Assembly: GCA_947475415.1 (NCBI GenBank)
Contig: CANJLH010000004.1
Location: 124,001 to 188,000 of the forward strand
Source of the DNA: Caulobacteraceae bacterium
GTDB taxonomy: Bacteria; Pseudomonadota; Alphaproteobacteria; Caulobacterales; Caulobacteraceae
DNA length: 64,000 nt
Direction of reading: 5' to 3'
Below, piece by piece: positions 53,235 to 62,922 of the stretch. The notes beneath the pieces were generated by a model, which saw only the letters and a list, made by a program, of their open reading frames with translations, was not told where the DNA came from and ran no database searches. The stretch's first letter is position 1. Every line of letters begins with the position of its first letter. Position numbers and translations under genes: made by a program.

Positions 53235-53305
53235 CGATAACCTGCTCAAGCGTGGAAACCGTCCCTCGCTCGCGACATATCACAATTAACCCGGCGCTTC
53301 GCCTG

Positions 53306-54049
53306 TCAGACCAAACCCAACGTGCGGCTGAGCGTCGCCATGTCTTGGGCAATCGGGGCCTCCAATCGCTTTTCGCCACCCGCAGGATGGGGGAACTGAA
53401 GGACAAGCGCGTGCAGCATCAGGCGCGCAATCGGCGCCCCCGCGACCACCAGCGCGCCGCCATAACGGGCATCGCCGACGATCGGGCGGCCGATCGCAGC
53501 CAGATGCACCCGAAGCTGATGCATGCGGCCGGTCTGCGGCGCCAGTTCCATGAGCGCGGCGGCTGGTCCGGCGCCCACGGTGCGGTAGCGGGTCAGTGCA
53601 GCCTCCGCGTCAGGATGATCGGCGGCGCACACACGCATGAATGCTTCGCGACCGCTCTCTTCCCGGCGAAGGGACAGATCAATGCGCCCCTGCGACGGAT
53701 CCGGCGGTCCCGGCGCCACAATGGCGAGGTAGGTCTTGGACACCCGCCGCCCCATCAGAGCCTTGCCCAGAAACGCAGCGGCAGGCTTGGTCTTGGCGGT
53801 CAGGATCACGCCGGAAGTATCACGGTCCAGGCGATGGATCAGGCGGGGGCGCGCCTTGCCGGGTTTGGCGAACGCCCAAAGGAGTTCATCCAGCGTGTGA
53901 ACCTGACCTCGTCCACCCTGGCTGGACAGCCCGGCGGGCTTGCATAGCGCAAGAACCTCCGCGTCCTCGTAGAGCACCAGGGACCGCACAAACGCGATCT
54001 CGTCGGCGGAAAGGCGGATGGGCGGGCGAGCCGCCCGCTCAGCTTTCAC
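53306..54049 (-). CDS. RluA-family pseudouridine synthase without S4 domain
   Basis: 247 aa, GTG start overlapping rarA by GTGA. The catalytic domain alone is present: VRSLVLYEDAEVLALCKPAGLSSQGG and LIHRLDRDTSGVILTAKT with catalytic Asp near 96, then LELAPQTGRMHQLRVHL. The N-terminal S4 module is absent. The target uridine in tRNA or rRNA is not known. It ends the degP-rarA-rluA operon. Confidence 0.88.
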   Translation of the reverse strand: MKAERAARPPIRLSADEIAFVRSLVLYEDAEVLALCKPAGLSSQGGRGQVHTLDELLWAFAKPGKARPRLIHRLDRDTSGVILTAKTKPAAAFLGKALMGRRVSKTYLAIVAPGPPDPSQGRIDLSLRREESGREAFMRVCAADHPDAEAALTRYRTVGAGPAAALMELAPQTGRMHQLRVHLAAIGRPIVGDARYGGALVVAGAPIARLMLHALVLQFPHPAGGEKRLEAPIAQDMATLSRTLGLV

Positions 54050-55353
54050 CCCTTCCCCCGCTTGTCCCGCTCCGCCGACCAGAATTCGATCCGCTCTTTG
54101 ATGCGCGCTTCTGCTCCGCGGCCCGTAGGCTTGTAGAACGTGCGGCGCGCCATCCCGTCGGGAAAATAATTCTGGCCCGAGAACCCGGAGTCCTCGTCGT
54201 GATCGTAGGCGTAACCCTTACCGTAACCGAGATCCTTCATCAGTCGGGTCGGCCCATTGAGGATATGGGCTGGCGGCGCCAGGGAACCTGTTTCACGGGC
54301 AGCCTTCTGGGCGGCGGTGAAGGCCGTGTAGACCGCGTTGGATTTGGGCGCCGAGGCCAAGTGGACGACCAACTGGGCCAACGCGATCTCGCCCTCCGGC
54401 GATCCCAGGAAATCGTAGGTGTCCTTGGCTGCGTTGGCGAGCACAAGGGCCATGGGGTCAGCTTCGCCAATGTCCTCGGCAGCGGCGCGCACAAGCCTGC
54501 GGGCGATAAACAGCGGATCTTCTCCACCCGCCAGCATGCGCGCGAGCCAATAAAGCGCCGCGTCAGGGTCGGACCCTCGGATCGACTTATGAAGGGCCGA
54601 GACTAGGTTGTAGTGCTCCTCACGGCTCTTGTCGTAGGCGGGACTGCGCTTCTGCAACACCTCGCCGAGTTGCCGGGTCGTAAGGGGCTGGCCCGAAGCG
54701 ATATTGAACAGTGTTTCGGCCAAGGTAAGCAGATAACGGCCGTCACCGTCGGCGAGCGCAAGCAAGGCGGATCGGGCCTCTGGTTCCAGAGGCAGGACGC
54801 GCCCTTCCGCGACCTCTGCCTTGAGCAGCAACGCCTCAAGGGCAACGTCGTCGAGGCGCTTGAGCACATAGACCTGACACCGGGACAGGAGCGCGCCGTT
54901 CAACTCAAAGGACGGATTCTCCGTTGTCGCACCCACAAGGGTGACGATCCCCTCTTCCACAAACGGCAGGAAGCCATCCTGCTGAGCGCGATTGAATCGG
55001 TGGATCTCGTCGATGAACAACAGTGTCGACTGGCCGGCTGCACGGCGGGCGCGGGCGGTCTCAAAGGCCTTCTTCAGGTCCGCGACACCAGAAAACACCG
55101 CCGAGAGACTCTGAAGTTGATAACCGCCCGCCTCAGCCAGCAGGCGCGCGATTGTGGTCTTCCCCGTGCCGGGGGGGCCCCAAAGGATCATCGACGACAG
55201 GCGGCCAGCGTCAACCATGCGCCGGATCGGGCCTTCCGGCCCAAGCAGATGATCCTGGCCGGCGACCTCATCGAGCCGGCGCGGCCGCAACCGTTCCGCC
55301 AGCGGCGCCGGCGCGTGGGGCGTCAGCCCGGCGGCTTCAAAAAGATCGGCCAT
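54046..55353 (-). CDS. rarA: replication-associated recombination protein RarA (MgsA)
   Basis: 435 aa from ATG 55353; an open frame to 55431 overlaps the end of degP. AAA+ ATPase of the clamp-loader clade: [22 protein letters not shown] (about 21-42), Walker [25 protein letters not shown] (Walker B). The C-terminus has the MgsA tail with [28 protein letters not shown] and the oligomerisation domain. It acts at stalled replication forks. It follows degP by 20 bases and overlaps the rluA gene. Confidence 0.95.
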   Translation of the reverse strand: MADLFEAAGLTPHAPAPLAERLRPRRLDEVAGQDHLLGPEGPIRRMVDAGRLSSMILWGPPGTGKTTIARLLAEAGGYQLQSLSAVFSGVADLKKAFETARARRAAGQSTLLFIDEIHRFNRAQQDGFLPFVEEGIVTLVGATTENPSFELNGALLSRCQVYVLKRLDDVALEALLLKAEVAEGRVLPLEPEARSALLALADGDGRYLLTLAETLFNIASGQPLTTRQLGEVLQKRSPAYDKSREEHYNLVSALHKSIRGSDPDAALYWLARMLAGGEDPLFIARRLVRAAAEDIGEADPMALVLANAAKDTYDFLGSPEGEIALAQLVVHLASAPKSNAVYTAFTAAQKAARETGSLAPPAHILNGPTRLMKDLGYGKGYAYDHDEDSGFSGQNYFPDGMARRTFYKPTGRGAEARIKERIEFWSAERDKRGKG

Positions 55354-55373
55354 GACCGCGATGCTATCACGAA

Positions 55374-56786
55374 CTAGGTGCGGAAGGTCGCAGTGATCTC
55401 CTGGTCGCCCCTTAGGATCGTCACGCGCCACAGGTCGGTGACCACGGCGGCGGCGGCGGCCAGGTCTTTCGTCGTGCGGATTGTCTGGCCGTTGACGGTG
55501 CGGATGACGTCCCCGGGCCGCAGGCCGGCGTTCATGGCGAAACCGCGCCCGATGCCGGTGATCAGTACGCCCTGCGCCGCGAAGGCATCGACACCCAGCT
55601 CATCAGCCACCGCCGGCGACAGATTGACCACGGTCGCGCCGTCGAAGGGATTGCGGCCGGCGATGGTGCGCTGGTCACGGGCGGGCGTGTCCGGCGCCGG
55701 CTCGGCGCGGATGGAGAGCGGCTGCTCACGTCCCCCCCGCCGCACCACAAGGCGGATACTTTCACCGGGGCGTTGGCTGTTGATGGCGTAGTTGAGGCCC
55801 GCGCCATCGGTCAGCGCCTGGCCATTTACAGAGACGATCACGTCGCCCTGCCGCAGGCCGCCGCGCTGTGCCGCACCTCCGGGCCACACATCCGCCACCA
55901 GGGCGCCTATGGGCGCGGCCATGCCTAGGGAGCGGGCGATGTCGGCAGTCACTGGCTGTGTGCGCGCGCCGAGCCAGGGACGAACAACGGAATGTCCGCC
56001 GCCGACGGCGGTCTCCACCACTCGCCGCACCATGGCGGCCGGTATAGCGAATCCCACTCCTGATGACGTGCCGGACTGCGACAGGATGAAGCTGTTCACC
56101 CCGATCAGGTCGCCGTCCATGTCCACCAGCGCGCCCCCGGAATTGCCGGGATTGATGGCCGCGTCAGTCTGAATGTAGCTGGATGCCGCCCCCCCGCTGG
56201 GATCGGCGGTGCGGTTAAGCGCTGAGATTATGCCGTTGGTCACCGTCTGGCCGACGCCGAAGGGATCGCCAATTGCCAGCACCAGATCACCCACCTGGGC
56301 GTCACCGGAATCATCCATCGGCAGCACCGACAGGCGTTCACTTCCGACATCGATTTTCAGGACCGCCAAATCGGTGCGCGGGTCGGCGAGCAGAACCTTG
56401 GCCGGGAATTCGCGGCGGTCAGAAAGCGCCACGGTGATCTCCTGGCCGCCCTCGATAACGTGATTGTTTGTGACGATCACCCCATCGGCGCGCACGATCA
56501 CGCCGGACCCAAGAGACCCTTCCACACGCTCGCGCGGGGCCCCCATGCCGAACATCTCCCAGAAGGGGTCAGCCTGCTGGCGCACCAGGCGCTTGGAGGA
56601 GATATTGACCACCGCAGGAGTCGCCTTCTTCACGACAGGGGCGAATGACTGCTTCAAGTTCACCGCGCCCAGGGGCGCCGTCCGGGTCGGCTGGGCGAGC
56701 GCCGGCTGGGCCTGACCCTGACTTGTGGGGTTGGAACAGGCGGCCAGTAGGGTCAGCAGAGGAATCAGGACGCGGTGTTCGCGCAT
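55374..56786 (-). CDS. degP: Do-type serine protease DegP/HtrA, predicted lipoprotein
   Basis: 470 aa from ATG 56786 with GGAG 5 bases upstream; longer frames are rejected. The catalytic triad is His109 (TNNHVIEGG), Asp139 and Ser216 (NPGNSGGALV). Two PDZ domains follow, at about 285-370 and 385-470. The signal ends LLAACSN, so Cys17 is a lipobox cysteine and the protease may be membrane-anchored by lipid instead of soluble. It degrades or refolds damaged periplasmic proteins. First gene of degP-rarA-rluA. Confidence 0.93.
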   Translation of the reverse strand: MREHRVLIPLLTLLAACSNPTSQGQAQPALAQPTRTAPLGAVNLKQSFAPVVKKATPAVVNISSKRLVRQQADPFWEMFGMGAPRERVEGSLGSGVIVRADGVIVTNNHVIEGGQEITVALSDRREFPAKVLLADPRTDLAVLKIDVGSERLSVLPMDDSGDAQVGDLVLAIGDPFGVGQTVTNGIISALNRTADPSGGAASSYIQTDAAINPGNSGGALVDMDGDLIGVNSFILSQSGTSSGVGFAIPAAMVRRVVETAVGGGHSVVRPWLGARTQPVTADIARSLGMAAPIGALVADVWPGGAAQRGGLRQGDVIVSVNGQALTDGAGLNYAINSQRPGESIRLVVRRGGREQPLSIRAEPAPDTPARDQRTIAGRNPFDGATVVNLSPAVADELGVDAFAAQGVLITGIGRGFAMNAGLRPGDVIRTVNGQTIRTTKDLAAAAAVVTDLWRVTILRGDQEITATFRT

Positions 56787-57028
56787 GGGGGCTCCGGGCG
56801 GGCGCAGGACGGTGCGGGATTGACGGAGGTTTCGGGCCGAAATTGGGTCAACGCAAGTGAAGTTGCTGACAGAAATGCCGTCGGCGACCTGACACACGCA
56901 CTGAAGGGCGTTCGCTGCACCCTTCACCGGCGGTGAGTATCCGTGCGATTATCCGGCGCACGGCTCCGGCGGCTCGCATTCCGCCGCCCTGGCTGAACTC
57001 TATCGACCAAACAAGGACGGACATCTCT
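56787..57028. other. 242-bp divergent intergenic region, degP/luciferase-like gene
   Basis: No gene. It must hold the degP promoter (-) and the promoter of the downstream oxidoreductase (+). An AAGGA is at 57013-57017. No clear sigma-factor hexamers or hairpins were found. Confidence 0.5.
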
Positions 57029-58060
57029 ATGAAGCTCGCCATCGGCATCGGCCAGGACCCAAGGACCGGCCAGATCGATATCGCCCGCATTTTGCGGGCC
57101 GAGGCGCTGGGCTACGATTCGGTGTGGTCCTCCGAGACCTGGGGGACAGACGCCCTGTCGCCGCTGGCCTATTTGGCGGCTCTCACCAAGAAGATCAGGC
57201 TGGCCACAGGAATCGTCCATGTGGATGGCCGCACACCAGCGATGACGGCGATGGTCGCCCAGACCATCGACGCCCTGGCCGGCGGGGGGCGGGTTGTGCT
57301 GGGGATCGGCACCTCTGGACCCCAGGTGGTTGAAGGCTGGCACGGGCGCCCCTGGGGCAAGCCCAACTATCGCCTGCGCGACAATGTGGCGATCATGAAG
57401 AAGATCTGGCGCGGTGAGATGGTGACCCATGACGGCAAGGAGATCCAACTGCCTTACCGCGGCGAGGGCTCCGTCGGCCTCGGAAAGCCGTTGCGCAACG
57501 CATTCAAGCCGCTGGCGCAAATTCCGGTGCTGATCGGCGCGGAGACACCGCTCAACACCCGCATGACCGGCGAAGTCGCCGATGGCATCGTGACCATGCA
57601 CTCCGTGCCGCGCCAGATGCCGGCGGTCCGCGCCCTTCTGTCCGAGGGGATCGCGCGGCGCACGGACGGCAAGCGGCTGGAGGATCTGGAGGTCGTTGGC
57701 AGTGTGACGATCAGCATCTCGAGCGACGTCAAGGCAACTATGGCAAAGGCCAAACGGGGGATCGCCCTCTATGCCGGCGGCTTCGGGGCCAAGGAGATGA
57801 ACTTCCATAAGGACGCCTTCGTCCGACGCGGCTTCCAGGCTGAGGCCGACCGCATCCAGGAGTTGTTCCTGGCCGGCCACCGAGAGGAGGCCGCCGCCGC
57901 AGTGCCGGACGAATATGTGGACGAGGAGATGTTGATCGGATCGCCGGAGCGGATTCGGGAGCGGTTCGCAGCCTGGCGCGACTGCGGGTTCACGACCCTG
58001 CGCATCCAGGCGAGCCGGCCAGAGGCCTACGAATTGGCGGTGACGTTGGCGAACGCCTGA
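57029..58060 (+). CDS. luciferase-like (LLM) flavin oxidoreductase, first of three
   Basis: 343 aa from ATG 57029; an upstream frame start at 56933 lacks a site. TIM-barrel monooxygenase of the bacterial luciferase/F420 group: MKLAIGIGQDPRTGQIDIARILRAEALGYDSVWSSETWG, then LATGIVHVDGRTPAMTAMVAQTIDALAGGGRVVLGIGTSGPQVVEGWHG, then ADGIVTMH and EEMLIGSPERIRERF. Substrate and cofactor (FMN or F420) are unknown. FMN is expected because no F420 genes are here. It begins a cluster of three such enzymes. Confidence 0.88.
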   Translation: MKLAIGIGQDPRTGQIDIARILRAEALGYDSVWSSETWGTDALSPLAYLAALTKKIRLATGIVHVDGRTPAMTAMVAQTIDALAGGGRVVLGIGTSGPQVVEGWHGRPWGKPNYRLRDNVAIMKKIWRGEMVTHDGKEIQLPYRGEGSVGLGKPLRNAFKPLAQIPVLIGAETPLNTRMTGEVADGIVTMHSVPRQMPAVRALLSEGIARRTDGKRLEDLEVVGSVTISISSDVKATMAKAKRGIALYAGGFGAKEMNFHKDAFVRRGFQAEADRIQELFLAGHREEAAAAVPDEYVDEEMLIGSPERIRERFAAWRDCGFTTLRIQASRPEAYELAVTLANA

Positions 58061-58117
58061 CGGTATTGCCAAGGGGTCGCCCAAATCGCGAGTCACAGTT
58101 AGGACCGTAACCTGTCC

Positions 58118-58417
58118 ATGAGCATGCGCTACGCGTTCGAAGCGGACATTTGGGTCTACCAGGGCCAGGGCGCTTGGCATTTCGTCACGGTTCCTCAGGC
58201 GCTCACCGCGGGGATCAAGGTGGTGCGCGGTCCGCGATCGCGGGGCTGGGGATCGCTGCGGGTGCAGGCGCAGATCGGCGCGAGCATCTGGCGGACTTCG
58301 ATCTTTCCGGATACCGGTCGCGACGCCTTTCTGTTGCCGATTAAGGCGGAAGTCCGCGCCCGGGAAAAATTGAGCGGCGGCGAACGGGTGTCGGTATCGC
58401 TGGAAGTCCTCATCTAG
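58118..58417 (+). CDS. DUF1905 family protein
   Basis: 99 aa. MSMRYAFEADIWVYQGQGAWHFVTVP and RGWGSLRVQAQIGASIWRTSIFPD match DUF1905, a small beta-barrel domain found alone or with YdeI-type domains. The function is unknown. It lies between two luciferase-like oxidoreductases, 57 bases after the first and 28 before the second. Confidence 0.88.
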   Translation: MSMRYAFEADIWVYQGQGAWHFVTVPQALTAGIKVVRGPRSRGWGSLRVQAQIGASIWRTSIFPDTGRDAFLLPIKAEVRAREKLSGGERVSVSLEVLI

Positions 58418-58445
58418 CCTTCGGCCGCACCGATTGGAGATGACC

Positions 58446-59447
58446 ATGCGCTTTGGAATCCGGATGCCGGCGACCCACTCTCTGCAAGAAATGGTGGGCG
58501 TCGTGCAGCGCGCAGAGGCGGCCGGGTTCGACGCGGCCTGGTTTCCCGATTCGCACCTGAACTATCGCGAGGTCTGGACGGTGTTGGGCGCGGTGGCCGT
58601 CTCCACCGACAAGATCCAGATCGGTCCGACGGTGACCAATCTGGTCGGCCGCCATGTAACCATCACGGCGTCGGCGGCTCGGGCGGTGGCCGAGGCTGCG
58701 CCAGGGCGGTTCATACTGGGGATCGGGGCCGGCGACAGCGCCGTGGGCTTCGACGGCATGCGCCATTCCAGGTTGGCGGATATGGAACAAGGGATCGGGC
58801 GTCTCCGCGCACTGATGGCTGGCGGCGGTGTCGACTTCGCGGGATTCGAGGCTCGATTACGAGGCGCGGAAAATCCGGCCCCAATCTATGTGGCGGGCTC
58901 CGGGCCCAAGACCCTGGCCATGGCCGGACGGATCGGCGACGGTGTGATCGTTATGGGCGGCAATATTGCGGACAAGATCGCGCATGTGCGCCGAGGCGCG
59001 GCTGCGGCGGGGCGCGAAGCGCCTGCGGTTCATATCTACACAACCGCCGCTGTAGTTGACGACGTCGAACGGATCGCGCGCCAGTTCAAACCCTATTGCA
59101 TGCGCATCGCCGAACTGGAGGGCCCCGGCGTGTTCGAGGCGGCGGGCGTACCCGCGCCCATCGTCAGCGATCATGTGATGGGCGCGCAGGGTGATCTGGG
59201 CCACTCCGCCGACGTGGCCGCAACCGCCGCCGAGGTCGATCATCTGGTTAGCGATGAGACCGCGCTTTGGTTCGTACGGAACTGCACCATGGTGGGGACC
59301 GGGGCCGACATCACCGCGCACCTGGCACGGTTTCGCGACTTAGGCGTGGCCGGCGTGACCATGACCCAGACAGCGGGCAATCGCCTGCCCGACCGATTAA
59401 TCGAAACCCTGGGACCGCTTACCCGGCAGTTTGCGACGGGCGATTAA
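58446..59447 (+). CDS. luciferase-like flavin oxidoreductase, second of three
   Basis: 333 aa from ATG 58446, with TGGAGA 5 bases upstream. MRFGIRMPATHSLQEMVGVVQRAEAAGFDAAWFPDSHLNYREVW begins the TIM barrel. RFILGIGAGDSAVGFDG and PAPIYVAGSGPKTLAMAGRIGDGVIVMG carry the family phosphate- and flavin-binding pattern of the F420/methylene-tetrahydromethanopterin reductase-like subgroup. The substrate is unknown. It converges on the third luciferase-like gene. Confidence 0.88.
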   Translation: MRFGIRMPATHSLQEMVGVVQRAEAAGFDAAWFPDSHLNYREVWTVLGAVAVSTDKIQIGPTVTNLVGRHVTITASAARAVAEAAPGRFILGIGAGDSAVGFDGMRHSRLADMEQGIGRLRALMAGGGVDFAGFEARLRGAENPAPIYVAGSGPKTLAMAGRIGDGVIVMGGNIADKIAHVRRGAAAAGREAPAVHIYTTAAVVDDVERIARQFKPYCMRIAELEGPGVFEAAGVPAPIVSDHVMGAQGDLGHSADVAATAAEVDHLVSDETALWFVRNCTMVGTGADITAHLARFRDLGVAGVTMTQTAGNRLPDRLIETLGPLTRQFATGD

Positions 59448-59454
59448 TGTAGCG

Positions 59455-60435
59455 CTAGGCCGGCATGGCGTGACGCAACGCCGGCAGGACTTCGGCGGCC
59501 ACCAGGTCGAGGGATTCCTGGGCGAGGCCAGGGTCCATGCCCCCCATGGTTGGTTTCAGCGACAATCCCCCCGCGCGTATGGCGAAACCCACCGCCTCCT
59601 CAGGCGTCAGCACCCGGTACATGCCCGACGCCCGCAGAGCGTTCGCATCGCTCGTCGGCTGATAGGGGTATTGGGGATCCCCACCCGCCCAGGCGCCATA
59701 GTCGTTGGCTTCGTGCAGGGCATGGGGGGCGATCTTCTCCCAGTCACGATCGGGGTTGCGGCTCACGTGCAGGAACATCGCACCTTCGCGCTGCTGCATC
59801 GGCGGCGGGGCGGTCTTACCCAGACGGATCAATTCCTCACGATAGACGTCGAAATATCGCGGCACGAAGGGTTGGAATCCGTCGGCGATGCGCGCGGCGC
59901 GGCGAGCGGCGGCCTCGGAGGTTCCGCCCATGATGATCGGCGGGCCACCGGGCTGGAACGGCTTGGGCAGGATGCGCACGGTGCGGCCCTGGTATTCGAA
60001 GGGCTCGCCGGTCCAGGCCTTTTTCAGGGTCAGGATCGCCGCTTCCATGCGCGACGGGCGGCTTTTGATGTCCAAACCGAACTGAGCGTACTCCTCGGCG
60101 CGGTAGCCGCCGCCCACGGCCAACACAAGGCGGCCCTCGCAAACCAGGTCCAGGACCGCGAGATCCTCTGCCGCCCGGATCGGGTCGTACAGCGGCAGGA
60201 GCATCAGTGAAATCCCGATCTGCACCGTCCTTGTCCGGCCCGCCGCCGCCGCGGCCGCCACGATCGGTGACGGTAGGTATCCGTCAGTGCTGGCGTGGTG
60301 CTCCATGAAGGAAATGCGGTGGAAGCCGTTGGCCTCCGCCCAGGCGCACTGGTCGAGCATGGCCGCATAGAGCCGAGGCGCCGGCGTCCCGAAATCCGGC
60401 GCGCGCATGTCATAGGCGAGGCTCAGGGGGATCAT
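59455..60435 (-). CDS. luciferase-like flavin oxidoreductase, third of three
   Basis: 326 aa. SLAYDMRAPDFGTPAPRLYAAMLDQCAWAEANGFHRISFMEHHASTDGYLPSP opens the barrel. RLVLAVGGGYRAEEYAQFG, then GPPIIMGGTSEAAARRAARIADGFQPF, is the LLM pattern. It differs from the other two in the active-site loop (MEHHAS). Its start overlaps the EthD gene by ATGA, so the two are co-translated, which suggests a shared pathway. The substrate is unknown. Confidence 0.88.
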   Translation of the reverse strand: MIPLSLAYDMRAPDFGTPAPRLYAAMLDQCAWAEANGFHRISFMEHHASTDGYLPSPIVAAAAAAGRTRTVQIGISLMLLPLYDPIRAAEDLAVLDLVCEGRLVLAVGGGYRAEEYAQFGLDIKSRPSRMEAAILTLKKAWTGEPFEYQGRTVRILPKPFQPGGPPIIMGGTSEAAARRAARIADGFQPFVPRYFDVYREELIRLGKTAPPPMQQREGAMFLHVSRNPDRDWEKIAPHALHEANDYGAWAGGDPQYPYQPTSDANALRASGMYRVLTPEEAVGFAIRAGGLSLKPTMGGMDPGLAQESLDLVAAEVLPALRHAMPA

Positions 60436-60803
60436 TGCGCCGCCCCCCCCTTCGATGCTTCCCAGGCTTCGCGGGTGGTTATGTGCTCCTCGACAATTCG
60501 TGTCGTGACCGAGCCGCGGTCCATGAACCTCGCCTCATCGGCCGCGATAAGGGGTTTGAGTTTCTCGGCGATGAGTTCAGCCGTCGCCTTGGCCGCCGCC
60601 TTGTCCTCGAACCAACATTCCGTGACGCAATCGAAGGGCGGCTCACCCTCTCCTTTCGCCGGACGGATGTAGTTGCGTGCGTGCTTTCGCATCAGCGGCA
60701 GGTTGTCGAGGGACAACGGCACGTGGGCGGTTTCGTAGTGATGTTTGAACTCTGCAAGCGTGAGATCCGGGCGGCGCTTGATAAAGATCATGAGCTTGAA
60801 CAT
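60432..60803 (-). CDS. EthD domain protein
   Basis: 123 aa from ATG 60803 with CAGGGG upstream; a start at 60830 is less likely. FKLMIFIKRRPDLTLAEFKHHYETAHVPLS (about 2-31) is the EthD ferredoxin-like dimeric barrel. The fold is used by small monooxygenase-like and decarboxylase-like proteins, and in ether degradation; the catalytic role here is unknown. Co-translated with an LLM oxidoreductase. Confidence 0.85.
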   Translation of the reverse strand: MFKLMIFIKRRPDLTLAEFKHHYETAHVPLSLDNLPLMRKHARNYIRPAKGEGEPPFDCVTECWFEDKAAAKATAELIAEKLKPLIAADEARFMDRGSVTTRIVEEHITTREAWEASKGGAAQ

Positions 60804-60902
60804 CGGCGAGACCCCTGGATGACGAGCCACGATTGAACCGGTCTATGAGCTGGTCGTCAAATGCCGATCGGGGAGTCCGCCGCCTGTTACTGGCAGGCAC
60901 AG

Positions 60903-60931
60903 AAAAAGGCCCGGGTCGCGAAACCCGGGCC
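60903..60931 (-). terminator. rho-independent terminator of the alpha operon
   Basis: A 9-bp stem, GGCCCGGGT (60908-60916) with ACCCGGGCC (60923-60931), and a 6-nt loop; on the minus strand it runs into TTTTT (60903-60907). It lies 30 bases beyond the rplQ stop. Confidence 0.92.
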
Positions 60932-60959
60932 CTCAATTTTCTCAGAAGCGGCTAACGCG

Positions 60960-61376
60960 TCAGCTCTCGCCGAAACCCGCTTCCTGCACCGGACCGGAAT
61001 CCTTGCCCTTTTCGGACACGTCACGGTCGACGAACTCGATTACCGCCATGGCGGCGTTGTCGCCGTAGCGGAAACCGGCCTTCAGCACGCGGGTATAACC
61101 GCCGTGGCGTTCCGCATAACGGGGACCGATGACGGCGAACAGCTTGGAAACCTGGTCGCGGTCGCGCACCTGGGCGATAGCCTGGCGCCGCGCATGCAGA
61201 TCCCCGCGCTTGGCCAGGGTCACCAGCTTCTCCACCACCGGACGCAGTTCCTTCGCCTTGGGCAGGGTGGTGACGATCTGCTCATGCTTGATCAGGCTCG
61301 CCGCCATATTGGCGAAGAGTGCGGTGCGGTGGGCGCTGGTGCGTCCCAATTTGCGGCGCGCGTAACCGTGGCGCAT
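60960..61376 (-). CDS. rplQ: 50S ribosomal protein L17
   Basis: 138 aa. [59 protein letters not shown] is the L17 sequence, and the C-terminal [27 protein letters not shown] completes it. The protein has an acidic tail. Last gene of the alpha operon, followed by the terminator at 60903. Confidence 0.98.
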   Translation of the reverse strand: MRHGYARRKLGRTSAHRTALFANMAASLIKHEQIVTTLPKAKELRPVVEKLVTLAKRGDLHARRQAIAQVRDRDQVSKLFAVIGPRYAERHGGYTRVLKAGFRYGDNAAMAVIEFVDRDVSEKGKDSGPVQEAGFGES

Positions 61377-61424
61377 GGCGAATTCTCCTGTGCGCGGGGC
61401 GTCTCTCGACGCTCCGCAAAAAAA

Positions 61425-62441
61425 TCACATCTGGTCTTCGAACTTCTTGGCCAGCTCTTCAATGTTTTCAGGCGGCCAATTGGGCACGTCCATGCCCAGG
61501 TGAAGCGCCATACCCGCCAGCACTTCCTTAATTTCGTTCAGCGACTTGCGACCGAAATTTGGAGTCCGGAGCATCTCGGCCTCGGTCTTCTGGATGAGAT
61601 CACCGATGTAGACGATATTGTCGTTCTTCAGGCAATTGGCCGAGCGGACCGAGAGTTCGAGTTCGTCCACTTTCTTGAGCAGGGCCGGGTTGAACGGCAG
61701 TTCCGGTTTGGCCTCACCCTCCACCTTCTTCTTGGGCTCTTCGAAGGTGATGAACAGCTGCAACTGATCCTGCAGTATGCGCGCGGCGTAAGCCACCGCG
61801 TCCACCGGCGACACGGCGCCGTTGGTTTCAACTTCGAGGATCAGCTTGTCATAGTCCAAGCTCTGACCCTGACGCGTGGGTTCCACGCGATAGGCGACAC
61901 GCTTGACCGGAGAATAGAGGGCGTCGACCGCGATCAGGCCAATTGGCGCGTCCTCGGGCCGGTTCATCTCGGCGGGAACATAGCCCTTTCCGGTCTGGAC
62001 CGTGAATTCCATGCGTACGCTGGCGCCCTCATCAAGCGTGCAGAGCACATGGTCACCGTTTAGAATTTCAATGTCGGCCGGGGCGTCGATTTGGCTGGCG
62101 GTCACCGCCCCCGGACCCGTGGCGCGCAGGGTCATGCGCTTTGGGCCCTCAGCGTGCATGCGCACGGCCAGTTGCTTGATGTTGAGCACGACGTCGACGA
62201 CGTCCTCGCGCACGCCCTCAAGCGAGGAGAATTCGTGCACGACCCCATCGATTTGCACGGCGGTCACAGCTGCGCCTTGCAGCGACGACAGCAGCACGCG
62301 GCGCAGGCTGTTGCCCAACGTCACACCAAAGCCTCGCTCGAGCGGTTCGGCGACCAGCCGCGCCTTGCGCGCGCCATCACCGCCCAGTTCGATCATGGGC
62401 TTTTCGGGACGAATGAGCTCGTTCCAGTTTCTCTCGATCAC
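61425..62441 (-). CDS. rpoA: DNA-directed RNA polymerase alpha subunit
   Basis: 338 aa, full length. The N-terminal domain ([49 protein letters not shown]) assembles with beta and beta'. The C-terminal domain is at about 260-330 ([47 protein letters not shown]); it binds UP elements and activators. Order rpsM-rpsK-rpoA-rplQ is standard. Confidence 0.98.
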   Translation of the reverse strand: MIERNWNELIRPEKPMIELGGDGARKARLVAEPLERGFGVTLGNSLRRVLLSSLQGAAVTAVQIDGVVHEFSSLEGVREDVVDVVLNIKQLAVRMHAEGPKRMTLRATGPGAVTASQIDAPADIEILNGDHVLCTLDEGASVRMEFTVQTGKGYVPAEMNRPEDAPIGLIAVDALYSPVKRVAYRVEPTRQGQSLDYDKLILEVETNGAVSPVDAVAYAARILQDQLQLFITFEEPKKKVEGEAKPELPFNPALLKKVDELELSVRSANCLKNDNIVYIGDLIQKTEAEMLRTPNFGRKSLNEIKEVLAGMALHLGMDVPNWPPENIEELAKKFEDQM

Positions 62442-62517
62442 GGATTGGCATCCCTTGGAACGCAGGATCGTCGGCCACAGAGGCGGGCCGCCGAATTGAA
62501 TTTGGGCGGTCGGGTAC

Positions 62518-62907
62518 TCAGACTCGCCGGCGCTTTGGCGGCCGGCAGCCGTTATGCGGAATCGGGGTCACATCGCGGATGGTGGTGATGGTCATGCCGA
62601 CGGACTGCAAAGCGCGCAGAGCGGATTCGCGTCCAGATCCAGGACCCGAGACACTCACTTCCAGCGTCTTCACCCCATGCTCAGCGGCCTTGCGGCCAGC
62701 GTCCTCAGCCGCCATCTGGGCAGCATAAGGGGTGGACTTGCGCGATCCCTTAAAGCCCATCGCACCGGCGGAAGACCAGGAAATGGTGTTCCCCTGTGCG
62801 TCGGTGATGGTGATCATGGTATTGTTGAACGAGGCGTTCACGTGCGCCACGCCCGAGGTGATGTTCTTGCGCTCGCGACGTTTGACGCGCGCCGGTTCTT
62901 TGGCCAT
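62518..62907 (-). CDS. rpsK: 30S ribosomal protein S11
   Basis: 129 aa. [53 protein letters not shown] and the C-terminal [10 protein letters not shown] are standard S11. It lies 15 bases after rpsM and 76 before rpoA. Confidence 0.98.
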   Translation of the reverse strand: MAKEPARVKRRERKNITSGVAHVNASFNNTMITITDAQGNTISWSSAGAMGFKGSRKSTPYAAQMAAEDAGRKAAEHGVKTLEVSVSGPGSGRESALRALQSVGMTITTIRDVTPIPHNGCRPPKRRRV

Positions 62908-62922
62908 CAGACTTGACGCTCT

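Noticed and set aside
54613..55377. 254-codon plus-strand open frame opposite rarA
   Set aside because: Antisense shadow of the AAA+ gene with no family motif.
56924..58447. 507-codon minus-strand open frame
   Set aside because: It is antisense to a clear luciferase-like oxidoreductase, has an Arg/His/Pro-rich shadow composition, and no ribosome site or family motif.
60861..62063. 400-codon plus-strand open frame
   Set aside because: It is antisense to rplQ and rpoA, both certain; a codon-bias shadow.
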